64,000 bases of DNA. Source: Erythrocercus mccallii (taxonomy: Eukaryota; Chordata; Aves; Passeriformes; Dicruridae). The stretch is from the NCBI GenBank assembly GCA_013397435.1, contig VZRG01001057.1:186001-250000 (forward strand). Reading direction: 5' to 3'. The notes under the pieces are model-generated. The model was not told the origin of the DNA and did not search any database. It saw only the letters and a list, made by a program, of their open reading frames with translations. A program made the position numbers and the translations under genes. Positions 1-11,410 of this stretch are shown piece after piece; the stretch's first letter is position 1; every line of letters begins with the position of its first letter.

Positions 1-2015
1 AAATCACTTGATGAAAGGCAATTGAGTGGTTACCATCCAGTACAAGGTTACAAGCTCATTATACTACTTCCCCCTCCAATATTAAGCAATAGTGATAAGC
101 CAAGAGTCTTAGCTGATACAAACCAGTGCATTTCTGCTATTTCAAGAGTGTTGCCTTTGTTTACATGACATTTAGCTTAAAAGCATTTACTGTTAGGTTA
201 ATTTAGATCCCAGCCTTTGGTCAAAGTGGGTTTCTGGGTGCCACTGTTTTAAAATAAATCTTGGGATAATCAAGGAATATTCTAATCTTTATTATTCTTC
301 TGGTCATCATGGATGAGATGCTTTAAAGATGAATAAACTGTGGTGTTTCGGTACTTATGAGAACTTGGTTTCTCTTTCCTCCCAGATCACTGAGGTTTCC
401 TGTAAAGCTACTCTGGCTCTGGATTTATGTACCATTTGCAGAGGAAGATCTATCCACTTAAAGCTTCCACATTAGGTTTTGCTGAGTCAGTTTTATATAT
501 CAAGCTGTGAAAAAAAAAGGGAAAAGTAAGCTTCAAAAAAACGAGTCCAGAGGAAGTTCACAGTTCCTTAAACAGTTTTTGTTCTAAAAGCAAACCTCTA
601 TATTTCTCTCTCTGCATCAGGTCTCTGCTGTGATCTGTTTCCACTAAACTAGAAGCATTCTATGCAGCCATCCTGTTAGAGTTGTGGATTTCAAGACAAT
701 CTCCTAAAAAAAAAATCAGAGAACTGAACAGATTGAGGTAAGCTGTTAGAACACGAGAAAAAGCCAGGGCTGTCTCTTGTCATAGAGACATTTAGCAGGA
801 GCACAAAACTGCAGTGAAAGAAATCCTGGCAGTGTGATTCAGAACATACCACTGGGGGGGAATGATAGCGTTGCTGTACTTAAGTTTGGAAAAAAATGTT
901 CTGAAAGGTTGTGTTGCTAGCACATATTCTATTTTAGTTCTGGGACTCATCCTCTAATGTCATATATATTCTGAGTGGTAAAGAACCACCTGATGTCCAG
1001 CTTCATTTCAGGGAAAGGGAGGGCATAGGTATGATGGGCACTAGAGGACAAGTTTCGATGTACTCAGATTACTGGGGAATAGTTCAGAGGAGAGACACCT
1101 TGAAAGGTCAATGTCAGGAATGCAGCATGCTAATGATGCTAATGATATAAACAACACCCAAGATAGGTCTTGATTTGGTGAAGCACTTCTGTACATGTTG
1201 TACTTGAAGCACCTGAGCTGCTGTATTCATTTCAGCCAGGTGACCTGTGTACCTCACCAGACAGGAGCTCCAGGCATTGCACTGTCACAGAACTGATGTG
1301 TCTTGGCATTTATCCACTCTCTGAATGCAAAGATTAGTGCATCTTCCTCTTAAAAAACTGCCTTCTGCTGGTGATCATTCTCCTGATTCCAGACAACTCT
1401 GATTCATAGCACAAGAAAAGCTTCCCCAAAGGACTCAATAGCTCTTTTTCCCCAAACACACACACATCATCTGCATATATTTGTGTTTATCTCATCTTAT
1501 CCTAAAAAATAAACAAATCTCTTCTGGGCCCCTATTCTTTCATATCCAGAAGGAAAATATTGCCTGAGAAAACAGTATTAAGTTTCCCCCCTTTTTTATT
1601 TACTTTGCATAATAGGACATAATTTATTATTTGGCTTGTAATCATTGACAAGGGTCCAGAAAAATGCAAATCTTACTGTTTTGATATCTTACACGGATTG
1701 TAACTTATCATCTCATAGGCCCTTTTAGCACCAAAGATATCATTCTGGCATAGTAATCCCTTCAGAGAATTCCTTCCAGCAAATATAGAAGACCGTCATC
1801 GTGATGAGAAAAAGCCTTTCCCCTAAAAGCGTTTATCATCCAAGAATAAATAGCAATGAAAATAATGGCTTTTCAAGACTTAAGAGGTAATAATCCATTT
1901 ATCAGGAAGATATTGCTATAAACATTGTACATAAGCCACTTACCCTTTCCAGTGACTTACAGTCATCTGAATGTCAATTAAAAAAAGGGAAAGAAGATGA
2001 AGTTATAATGCTGTA
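1..2015. other. 5' flank of ANKRD1, no gene seen
   Basis: AT-rich non-coding DNA upstream of ANKRD1. I see no reading frame with a recognisable product, no RNA gene and no interspersed repeat that I can name. An isolated octamer ATGCAAAT occurs at 1664-1671; one copy in AT-rich DNA is weak evidence of function. Distal enhancers of ANKRD1 could lie here, but nothing in the sequence identifies one. Confidence 0.6.
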
Positions 2016-2350
2016 TCAACAGACAGCTGTCCTAGTGGGCACTGGGATCACAGAATGATTCGCATTGCTGAGCAGTGCAGTCACTGCCAAAGGAATGATG
2101 AGCTCACATTTCATTCTGATTCCCATACTGGTGTGGTCAGACTGTGGGACTCTCACCCTTCCTCGTCCAGCTGACGCCCCTCCGCTGCCTGGACACCAGA
2201 TCTGGCTCGTTAACGTGTCTGGAATGAGCGTGAGCCACCTCTCAGCTGGCAAGCGCAAGGGGCATACTCGGATTCCCAGGTTGGAAGATTATCTCATTCA
2301 AGCACAGTTCTCCCAAAGATATATAAGTGCAGGGAGCGTGGTGGTCCCTG
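2016..2350 (+). promoter_or_regulatory. ANKRD1: ANKRD1 proximal promoter
   Basis: A TATA box (TATATAA, 2320-2326) sits about 90 bases before the ATG, implying a start near 2350 and a 5' UTR of roughly 65 bases. Upstream are three CAGCTG E-boxes (2024-2029, 2168-2173, 2243-2248) and two GGAATG sequences (2092-2097, 2221-2226), which read as the M-CAT/TEAD core CATTCC on the other strand. E-box, M-CAT and TATA elements are established in striated-muscle promoters, including mammalian ANKRD1. The sites are seen directly; their use here is inferred. Confidence 0.65.
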
Positions 2351-2416
2351 CAGAGCTGGCCTGAGCCCTGGGAGGCTTCAGCCATACAGAAGCACAGCCT
2401 TCGATCACCAGCAAAT

Positions 2417-2446
2417 ATGACGATGATGATGAAAGTAGAAGAGCTG
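2417..2446 (+). CDS. ANKRD1: ANKRD1 coding exon 1
   Basis: Encodes residues 1-10 (MTMMMKVEEL). The donor GTAGGT follows at 2447. The exon contains four ATG codons in one frame. Intron 1 is 1175 bases. Confidence 0.93.
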
Positions 2447-5400
2447 GTAGGTGCAACCTTCTTTCATTTACTCACAATTAATTATTTTCTAGACTGTCAT
2501 TAGACAGAGAAAGATGACCTTTGTGCATCACTGATTTAGCAGGTTATCAGCACTGCTGTGCTCTAAGTGCAAAACTTTCTATACTGTTTGTTATATTATA
2601 TTTTCATTTTAAGTTTTCCTTGGGAAAGGGTCTCGCCACAGATACAACTACACAGCTGTTTGGATTTGGCATCACAGAACAGTTCACCAGGAAAAGATCA
2701 ACCAAAATTCAGCTATTTATTTGACTTTGTCCTTGATTTTAATTTACATATATATTTTTAGAAGTCAGTAATATTATGATTACACTAAGTAATTCCAATC
2801 TAATGAGGGACTGGGACAACGTATTAATGCAGGGAAACTACAGTATTTTATAATAATAAATTAGCAGCTTAATAATAGTATTGTTTTCTAATAATAAAAT
2901 AAAAGTTCTTACAGCCATTGACTGCTGTTCATGATGTAAAAGAGTCTTTGAAAATTTAGGTCTAGACCACAAGTGATGGGACATTCCACTGCAGAATTCA
3001 GATGAAGAATGTCTGAGCTGATCAAGAAACTGGGAGAACAGGAATGAATCAGTAAAACACTCCATTTATTTTCCCAGATGGCTTTGTTAAGATACAACTG
3101 CCTAACTAGTTAATGCTGTCTTAAAATTTTTGGCAAGGTTCTCAGAATTTCTTCTGCATTAGACTCTATAACAAATACAATTTTACATGGTGATCAAACA
3201 GAAAGGCAGTCTAGGCCACATGAACCACTCTCAAAATACACATCTGCCTATACTAAGTTTAACAAGTTATCGATTACACACATTTAATTGAGCATTAGAA
3301 ATATTTCTGAAAACTATGGAAAGCTGTGCTGCTGCACAGCACCACATAGCTTTTGCCATTATGCTACAAATGGGACTTTGGTACTGACAGCAATGGATAA
3401 AAACAGCCTTGAAATCACTCAGCAACCCAATTTAAGATGTGCCCCAGCCAGTTGCATCCCCAGCTAAGCCAGGCACAGGCAGAATGGCCTGTCCTGGCTG
3501 TCACACACTCCCAGAGAGGGCAGGAATGAGGTGCAATCAGCCCTAGGCAATCCATGTTCCCAGGTGGTGACTACACAGTCAAGAATCCACTGATTATATT
3601 ATATCATGTTTGCATTTACAGGTGACTGGGAAGAAGGTGGATGATAAAGAGACTGGCAGCTTCCTCCCTGAGGACTTCAAAAATGGAGAGTATGAAGCTG
3701 CCGTAAGATTAGAGAAGCAGGAGGACCTAAAGACAGTCCCTGAGCACTCATTGACCCGAGGTGATCTGGCTTATGAAAAGGAGAAAAAACTAGAAGCAGA
3801 GGTAGGCTCTTGGGTTTTCTGCTTGGATTTTTATAATCATGTGTGCATTTCCTGCTGCAGTCCCTGAAGTTCTGCCTCTCTCTAAGTTAGAAACATGTGC
3901 ATACTGAGCTAGAAAAACCCTTGGGAGACCACCATGAAAGGAGGTTGGTCTAAAGTCCACTGAAGACCATGGAGATCTGCTCACCTCTGTAGCCTGTGGG
4001 TGCAGAGTAACACTCTGAGGCAGACTCTAAAGCATCCCCTGTAGTGTCTGACTGAAATCCTGAGAGCTCCTGCTGCCCAGGGGTCACCTGCTGCTGGCTG
4101 GCAGTGAGGGGGAGCAATCAGAGCCAGTGAGACACCTTCAGCTTGCACACCTAATGACGGCTACCAAAAATAACTAACCCACAAGAGATGTAAGTGCATT
4201 TCTGCAGCCAGAAGCCTTAATTAACATTAAAATGTTCTTTTTATGAAAACACAGCATTACACTTACTAGCACATTTGGGAAGAACAGTTACAAATGAAAC
4301 TCATGCTGGTCTACAGAAAAGTACCAATTTCTATTCCTGGAACATGACAATTCTCCCTAGATCCTTAAGAACTGATGTTTTTTTCCCTCAATAACACAGT
4401 AGCTGTAATATCTTTAATTTTTTTCTTTGTGAATAAGCGATCAACTGGCCTAAAAATTTAAAGTCATTTGGAAATGATAAAGTTTAAGTAGCAGGGGAAA
4501 TAAGACTTTGTTCTCAAAAATGAGGAGTGAGAAAGTCAGTCTCAGAAACACTAGAATAAAAACTACTCCTTAAACTTCAACAGAGACATCATTACTGGCT
4601 ACAGAGGTTATTTTGAGTTCCTTCAAAGCAGGTTCCTAAAAACTTTGTGTGTTTCCAGTTATCCACAGTCAGCAAAGTTATTTTCCATTAGGCCAATGAT
4701 CTGCAGATCAAACCACATATGCAGAGAACAATAAAAAGAAGTGGAAATAATTTGAATAAGAATACAGTTGACAAAACTATGCACCATATGACAGGGTGTC
4801 ACCAGTGTACTCACCCTTAATCACATCATGGGACAGAATCTGTCTTCTGTATTCACCCTGAGTTAGCCCTTGTTTGTGAATCTCCCTTCCAAAGTCAAGG
4901 ACATCTCGTGGGATCTCAGTTCAGGAAACACACTTGCCCTTGGTGTCAGCAGTGCCCCACACTGACTTCATGCCTAGATGCTTTTTACAAGCAGGTTTGA
5001 AGAAGTCTTAAACATTTAAACATTGAACTGCCCCATCAAGGACATCAAGGACATTCTTCGTGGCTTCCCAAAATGTAGTAACATTTGCGGACTGAAATTC
5101 TAAGATCACTCTAAACCTTGTTCTTCTCTTGAGGTGAGGTTATATTTTTAAGCAAAGAGAAGAAAGTTCCAATAATTTAGGGGCTGCATCATTAAAAAAT
5201 GTGATTAAAGAAAATCACTTGGTGGAAGCCAGTTGAAACTGCAGGAGCTTTCCAGCTCTCATAAACTGTACATGAGATTTTTAAAATTGTTGTGCTGGAA
5301 GAGACTGTAGTGCTGCTCTCACTCCTGGCCTAAATTCATGTCACAATATATGGCTCAAGAAGAAGTTAGGAAGAGGTGTTGAAGAAATGAAGAAGAAAAA

Positions 5401-8400
5401 ACTGGAAGGTGAAGAAATAGTATATGAAAAACTACAGATGAGGTAGAATTTCTCACACAGCAACTTATTGGAATGGTCAATTAACTCTATCTTCAAAAAA
5501 AACCCACAAAACCCCGAACAATTTATATCAAAGTTCATCCAGTCTTAATTGAATTCATTTGGATAGTATCACATTGCTGTCCTGCCACTCTGAAAGGGAG
5601 AGGTGGTCGGACAGCTCAACTTGCTGCCTTGCCTGATTTGTTTCAGCTGAAGAAGAAGAAACTAGAGGCCAGGTCAAAACTTGAAAATTTGGAGGATCTT
5701 GAAAAAATTATTGAGCTGAAGAAGAAGAAAAGATGCAAGAAGGTGAAAGTGCCTGTTTTAAAGAAACCTGAACCAGAAGTTATTGTAAGTTACTTCGAAG
5801 TACCTTATTCTGGGAAAGCATTAATGGGGGTTTGTGCCACACATATTTATATTCTCTATATTCTTTCCTTCAGACAGGACCTGTGGATATTCCCACATTC
5901 TTCAAAGCTGCACTGGAGAATAAGTTGCCAGTAATTGAAAAATACCTGTCAGACAAAGGGGATCCAAATGTCTGTGATAAGGTACAGTCTTCTTCCTAAT
6001 ACAGAAGAGAGCAAAAATAACTTTTACCATGAGGTTTAATAAATTCCAGCCTCAGGAGAGGAAAAAAGGGGTGGGGAAAAATAAATAAATGCTAGAAGTT
6101 TTGTACATCAAGTTTTCTAGTTGCCACTGAGACCTTTCAAAATCTTATTATCTCAAAAGAGTCTTTATGTTTAAAAGAAGGCTGCTAGTGCCCAGGAGAA
6201 TCCAATTTTCTGCAAAAGGTGATCTTTTAATGCTATGGAAAAAGAGATAAGATTTTTTTCTGCAGAACAACAGAAATAAGTAGTTGCCCTCATACTCCAT
6301 AATGCATAAGCTGCACTTTCAAAACACAGTGTAGCATGTTGGATGGGGAGCTCAACAGGTGTCATTTTAAATATGGAGGCCATACTCCAAATAATTCTCC
6401 CATCCTTTAAAATGCTGGGTAGGCAGCTCTCAGCTATCAGGTTGCTATTAAAATTTAGCAGATTTCAGGTCTCAAAAGTATGAGTTCTTTAAAGGGAATC
6501 AGCATGCAGTACATACTTGCCATTGTCCTAGGGAGGGCAGGAGAAGAGATTTAAAGACATCTTTGTGCCACATGTAATATCTAAGTTTGCCCTGTTTCAA
6601 TTGGCAGTACAAACGCACCGCGCTGCACAGGGCATGCTCTGAAGGACATCTAGAGGTGGTGAAAAAGTTGGTGGAAGCTGGAGCCCAGCTTGAACAGAAA
6701 GACATGGTATGCATATCTACTCACACCTCTTTTCAAAAGCTGCTCAGTGTTTCATACGTGCCAGGAGAACCATTTGTAGAAGTGCTTCTTAGAGAGGAGC
6801 AGTACTAAAAGGCCTTACAATGTCTTTGACGTTTATCCTTAAAACAACATTGTTGAGAAGAGGTTTCAGGAGGGAGGCTCTGCCTCCCTCTGCCAAAATG
6901 GTTGTTGTAAAACACAGGAAGTGCTGACCAGCAGAGTGCCACAAAGAAGAGAGCCCGGGGCAGGGCAGGAGGGCTCAGCCTGCCGGCAGGTGCTGACACA
7001 GCGCTGTCCCACGCAGGTCTCCAGGGTCAGCACAAGCGCACCAGGATTTCAGCGCTGTGCTCGGGAGAGCCCCCTGCTCCTCTGGAATGCCGGCCACAGG
7101 GGCTCCTCAGTATCAACAGCTTCTGCAGCTGTTTCTTTGCTTCTCCGCCCTTTTCCCTTTGCTGAACAGTTGGCGCTTGCCAGCCTTGGTCCCCCCCGCT
7201 TAACTCAGCAGCGCTCACAGAGGGTGAGGAAGAGGAGGAACGACAGGCAGAGTGGGACCATCAAGGGACTCTGCAGCACAGCTCAGGGCAGAGATGCTAA
7301 ATCTTGTAGAGGAGAAGGGTTTTAATTCACTTTATGGACTTGCATAACTTGGAGTTTTGTTTGTTTTTTAAAGAGAACTATTCTTTCCCTTGAGCTTCAT
7401 TTTCTATGCATTTTAGAACCCAAAAGGCATTGAATAAAAAAATTAAATAGCACATACCAGCCACATACCTGGCTAAAGGTAACTTCTAAGCTCAGAGAGT
7501 AGACAAAACACATCCTCTCTCACAGCTGTGATCTCTGTCTTTAGGAATAATATACAATGAATGTGAAGAGTGAGAAATTCACAGTACTACAGAAATTAGG
7601 GCAAAATAAGAAAAGGTGTTACTAGATACAATTTTTTTTACTAGAAACAATTTTTTTTACTAGAAACTGTGATCACTGTGTGATCACAGTTGGATGCTCT
7701 AGGTTAAATCGCATAACATTAATTTGGATTAATTAAAAATTTTGATTAAAAAGTTTTTAAATATAACGTTATATTAAAATACTTTAAATTTCTTTTTCCT
7801 ATTAAAGCTTCATTCTACAGCTCTGCACTGGGCATGCCGGGGTGGGAATCTGGATGTTCTGAAATTCTTACTGGACAAAGGGATAAACATAAATGCAAGA
7901 GACAAGGTACGTGCTTCTGCAGCTGTTTAAATTGGAGCTGAAAAGCTGACCCTTACTCCCAGTAGATAATTTTTAGCAGCTGTTTTTGAAGCAGCTTTTA
8001 CCTGTTCCATGCCATTGACCGTCTCCTCCGCTGACCCCTCAGCTGCTCAGCACGCCCTTGCACGTGGCTGTGCGAACAGGTCGCTACGACTGCGGGGAGC
8101 ACCTCATCGCCTGCGAGGCAGACCTGAACGCCAGAGACAGGGTAAGCACCGGCACCTGTGCCCGCTCCGCGCAGCGCCGCTGCCGCCCGCCCCCAGAGGC
8201 GCGGGGAGCCCGGGCAGCGCTGACGCTCGGCTCCGTGTCGCTAGGAAGGAGACACGCCGATGCACGACGCCGTGAGGCTGAACCGCTACAAAATCATCAG
8301 GCTCCTCATCCTGCACGGAGCAGATCTGACCCTAAAGAACTGCGTAAGTAATAGCACAAAATCGAAGTCATTTTAAAATGCTTTAAAATAAATTTCCCAC

Positions 8401-9659
8401 CAGAGCAGTTCCATAGGTTTCAAGACTGGGAGAGACTATTTTGAACAGACTTAATTAGATCACTTCAGAGCTAATTAAAGCAGAGCTGAGACAGGGAAAG
8501 GGTAACTTGGGGGAGGTCAGGGAAAAGAGTACCTCTTTTAAAACCAGAACCCACTATCTGCTACTCAGACAAAATCACACCTTTCTAAGATTTATTTTAA
8601 TTACTCGTATAACAAAAAGATGTAATCGATACTTTGCACAACTCCTGGGATTCAACCATCACTGAGACAACGAAGATCTTAGCTTGTAAGAGAAATCTCC
8701 TTTTTGTTAAGCCCACAGCTGAGGGCCAGCCCCAGCACAGCACCTGGAGGATTGGCTGTTAACCTGTTACTGCTGGGCAACAAATCCCTGTGGCTGAGCA
8801 CAGAGAAGTCCCACACCTGGCTGTGCTCAGAGCCACTGCAGCAGCAGCAGCGTTCTCCAGCTCTGTGACCACTTGTTAAAGTACAGCATCTGACAGACCT
8901 TTTCTTCCAAATCCAAACCTAGCAGCAGTAGCATGAGTTTTACCATTGCCAGTCAATGTCCTTGATTGACAATCAGTCAAAACCCCAGGGGACAAGGAAG
9001 AAAACAGTCACTGGAGCACTCTGTACTCCCTACTCTGTGCCCACCTCCCTGAAGTGTGGCCACTCGCAGCATTATCCCTCATCAGAGTATGACAAGTATG
9101 GAAGGCACAGCCCTAAAGGCCAGAGACTTGCTCCCTCAGACTTTGTCTGCACACTAAAGCTGGTCCTTCTTAACTCCTGTGGTTCATACCCTAAATTAAA
9201 CTCCTATCTGAATTCTGCATTAAATAGAAGAGTATCTTACTGAGATTGCACCTAAATATATTTCTTATCACTTGAAACTGGAACAAAAGGAACACCTGCA
9301 TGTTCAGCTAGTCACAGCATTTGCCTAAACCCACTGAAATCAAGGCAGTTTCCATCATGGCTCTGACTAGGACTGGGACTAGATCTGTAGAGCAAAAGTA
9401 CTCTGACCTCAGGGGTGCAAGATTAAGTCTAAGCCTGTGTGTGCAGAAGGGATTCACATCACGCAGATGCATTGAACAAGTATTTAGGAAAGAACAAGGA
9501 CTTGGCCATCACTGGATGAAATTAAATATTCCTGTTTCTTTTAACCAGGAAGGGAAAACCCCTATGGATCTTGTTCTTCAGTGGCAGAATGGCACCAAAG
9601 AGATATTCAGCAGCCTGAAAGTCAATTCCAAAAAGAGTGCCCATCTAGGTAAATTCTGA
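2417..9659 (+). CDS. ANKRD1: ANKRD1, cardiac ankyrin repeat protein (CARP), 9 coding exons, 320 aa
   Basis: CDS joins 2417-2446, 3622-3801, 5647-5784, 5874-5981, 6608-6706, 7808-7906, 8043-8141, 8245-8343 and 9549-9659. Every junction is GT-AG in phase 0. The product is 320 aa; human is 319 aa. The family is a stress-induced nuclear cofactor in cardiac and skeletal muscle that also binds titin N2A at the sarcomere with myopalladin. Residues 11-70 hold the conserved FLPEDFKNGEYEAAV motif. Residues 71-110 form a lysine-rich helical/coiled-coil stretch with the likely nuclear signal KKKKRCKK (95-102). Ankyrin repeats follow from about residue 120, with TALHRA, TALHWA, TPLHVA, TPMHDA and TPMDLV motifs. 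The start region reads MTMMMKVEEL against MMVLKVEEL in human, so ATG 2417, 2423, 2426 or 2429 could be used; I took the first, which has A at -3. Confidence 0.97.
3622..3801 (+). CDS. ANKRD1: ANKRD1 coding exon 2
   Basis: Encodes residues 11-70, beginning VTGKK and including the conserved FLPEDFKNGEYEAAV block and LEKQEDLKT. Acceptor ATTTACAG precedes it and donor GTAGGC follows. It is 180 bases, so frame is kept if skipped. Intron 2 is 1845 bases. Confidence 0.96.
5647..5784 (+). CDS. ANKRD1: ANKRD1 coding exon 3 (basic helix, NLS)
   Basis: Encodes residues 71-116, a highly charged run of lysines and glutamates with LKKKKLEARSKLENLEDLE and the basic cluster KKKKRCKKVK. This is the family's predicted coiled-coil/nuclear-signal segment. 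Acceptor TTTCAG and donor GTAAGT are strong. The next intron is only 89 bases. Confidence 0.96.
5874..5981 (+). CDS. ANKRD1: ANKRD1 coding exon 4 (start of ankyrin domain)
   Basis: Encodes residues 117-152, with VDIPTFFKAALENKLPVIEKYLSD matching the divergent first ankyrin repeat of the family. Acceptor CTTCAG, donor GTACAG. Intron 4 is 626 bases. Confidence 0.96.
6608..6706 (+). CDS. ANKRD1: ANKRD1 coding exon 5 (ankyrin repeat)
   Basis: Encodes residues 153-185, one 33-residue ankyrin unit with KRTALHRACSEGHLEVVKKL and the loop EAGAQLEQKDM. It is exactly 99 bases, phase 0 at both ends. Intron 5 is 1101 bases and contains a GC-rich patch around 6940-7300 with no recognisable gene. Confidence 0.97.
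7624..7691. repeat. Short tandem duplication and perfect hairpin in ANKRD1 intron 5
   Basis: Two near-identical units of the form ACTAGAAACAATTTTTTTT lie back to back. They run straight into a perfect inverted repeat: arm AACTGTGATCA (7665-7675), loop CTGTG, arm TGATCACAGTT (7681-7691). It ends 116 bases before the exon 6 acceptor. Confidence 0.85.
7808..7906 (+). CDS. ANKRD1: ANKRD1 coding exon 6 (ankyrin repeat)
   Basis: Encodes residues 186-218, with STALHWACRGGNLDVLKFLL. The exon is 99 bases. The acceptor (TATTAAAG) has a less regular pyrimidine tract than its neighbours. Donor GTACGT. Intron 6 is 136 bases. Confidence 0.97.
8043..8141 (+). CDS. ANKRD1: ANKRD1 coding exon 7 (ankyrin repeat)
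   Basis: Encodes residues 219-251, with STPLHVAVRTGRYDCGEHLI and CEADLNARDR. 99 bases, markedly richer in G, C and CpG than exons 5 and 6. Intron 7 is only 103 bases. Confidence 0.97.
8245..8343 (+). CDS. ANKRD1: ANKRD1 coding exon 8 (ankyrin repeat)
   Basis: Encodes residues 252-284, with GDTPMHDAVRLNRYKIIRLL. 99 bases. Methionine replaces the usual leucine in the TPLH position. Donor GTAAGT. Intron 8 is 1205 bases. Confidence 0.97.
9549..9659 (+). CDS. ANKRD1: ANKRD1 coding exon 9 (C-terminus and stop)
   Basis: Encodes residues 285-320 (GKTPMDLVLQWQNGTKEIF onward) and a TGA stop at 9657-9659. Acceptor TTAACCAG. The reading frame is open through the acceptor into the intron, but family alignment fixes the junction. 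Confidence 0.96.
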   Translation, partial: EGKTPMDLVLQWQNGTKEIFSSLKVNSKKSAHLGKF

Positions 9660-10460
9660 AGAGAGAAACCAGACCACGTTCTTTTTGCTGCTTTGAAATG
9701 CTTCCCACAAACCTGGATGAAAATGTCCTTGAACATCTATTGAAAATATTTATGGCACTGGATTATTTGAGGTGCCTTCACCGAAAACTGCAAGAAACCT
9801 GCAAAAAAAATATTTTAAAAGACAGGTTGAGTGTTAAGATTCCACTAGCTCTAAAATGGCTTTATTTATTTCTATTTATTATTTATTTATTTTAAAGTAA
9901 TTTTTAATGATGCTCATTAGTCAAGCTTTTTTTTTTATAGATGCAATTGGTCTAAATGCAATTTTTGCCCGCAACAAATCCTTTTGTCTTAAATGGCAGC
10001 ATTTTCAATTATATTAGCAACTTTCCTCAAGCCTTCCAAAAGCTCTAAATAGTGAATACTTGCAACGGTTGCCTTGTCTTACTACTAAAATAACCTGTGA
10101 ATTGAGTGGCAGTATGTGGAAGAGCAATGGAAGAAGGTATAATGAGATGCCAAGAGGATTTAACGAAGTAGTTGAGTAATGGTGTTTACTCAGGGTTTGG
10201 CAGTGGTGGTTGATATTGAGCTGGAGGACAGAGCTCCAACCACCATGTACCCCTTTGGACTGAAGGATTTAGATATAATGTTGTGAAGGTGAGAGGAGAC
10301 TGTGTCAGGGAAGTGATTTTTTTTTAAACTAGACTACTACAAAGTATGATGATAGAAGAATGCAAAATCAGATTGTGTATATTTGTAAATTTGTACTGCT
10401 TTTTCTGTACATTTTGAACTGATCCATTTCAGATTAAATTAACAAAGTGGTTCTTTTTAC
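9660..10460 (+). promoter_or_regulatory. ANKRD1: ANKRD1 3' UTR with AU-rich element and likely poly(A) site
   Basis: The 3' UTR follows the stop. At 9861-9893 there are four ATTTA pentamers, including overlapping ones and the nonamer TTATTTATT, the classic AU-rich destabilising element. The first good poly(A) signal is ATTAAA at 10433-10438, followed by GT-rich sequence, giving a 3' UTR of about 0.8 kb. The transcript end is inferred from the signal only. Confidence 0.6.
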
Positions 10461-10872
10461 TTGCTGGAGTGGATGATGGAGTGGTGAGCATGCATGGGGT
10501 TATTTCGTCTCTCTTTAAAGGAAGTTTACATTGTGTCTGCTGTAAAACTCGTAAAAATTAAAAAAAGTCTCAGCTGCCAAGAGCAGCCATCCCTTCAGCT
10601 ACACCCCTAACACTGTTAGATAAACCCATTCTCACTCATTTTTTTAATTGGAGGCACATGTTAAAGCAGACAGAGTATTTTGAGTAGCTAGTAAAACAAG
10701 TTACAGTTCCATTACTGAGTTTGATTTAAAAAATATCATTTCTTAGTTAGTCACTACTATGGAGCACAAGTCAGCTCTAGTTATCCAAGCCAAGAGAGAT
10801 GATAAGTCCTGTTAGGAAAGGCGGACACTTCTCCCTTTGCTTTAGCAGAAGCAGCCAGGGCATGATGCCCCA

Positions 10873-11410
10873 TTTCACAGAATCACAGTTTGAGCTGGAA
10901 GGGACCTTTTAAGCTCATCTGTTCCAACCCCTCTGCAATGAGCAGGGACATTTTCAACAAGATCAGGTTGCTCAGAGCCCTGTTTTACCTGGCCTTGAAT
11001 GTTTCCAGGGATAAGACATCTACCACCTCTCTGGGCAATCTGTGCTAGTGTTTCACCACACTCATTGCAAAAGACTTCTCATGTGCAAACTAAATCCACC
11101 CCTTCTTAGTTTAAACCCATTACCTCTTGTCCTATCACAACAGGCTGTGATGAAAATTCTGGAGCAATCTTTTTTAAAAGTTCCATTTAAATACTGAAAG
11201 GCCCCAATAAGGTGCTGCTGGAGCCTTCTATTCTCCAGGCTGAGCAACCCCAGCTCTCTCAGCACTTCCACACAGAAGTGCTCCATCCTTCTTCCCAGCT
11301 TTGTGGCCCTCTCTGGACACACTCCAACAGCTCCATGCTCTTCCTGTGCTGAGGACCCCAGAGCTGGACACAGCACTCCAGGTGGGAGAGAGCAGAGTAC
11401 AGGGGTATTT
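10873..11410 (-). mobile_element. CR1 LINE 3' fragment
   Basis: The sequence CACAGAATCACAG...TTTGAGCTGGAAGGGACC at the left edge is the reverse complement of the CR1 3' end. It continues through other hallmark CR1 phrases (GTTCCAACCCCTCTGCAATG, CTCCAGGCTGAGCAACCCCA, CCAGAGCTGGACACAGCACT). The element is inverted (sense on -), 5'-truncated and has no intact reverse transcriptase, so it is a dead copy. CR1 is the dominant LINE of birds and other reptiles. The right boundary is approximate. Confidence 0.93.

Noticed and set aside
1664..1671. Octamer ATGCAAAT upstream of ANKRD1
   Set aside because: A single 8-base match in AT-rich DNA is expected by chance in a window of this size.
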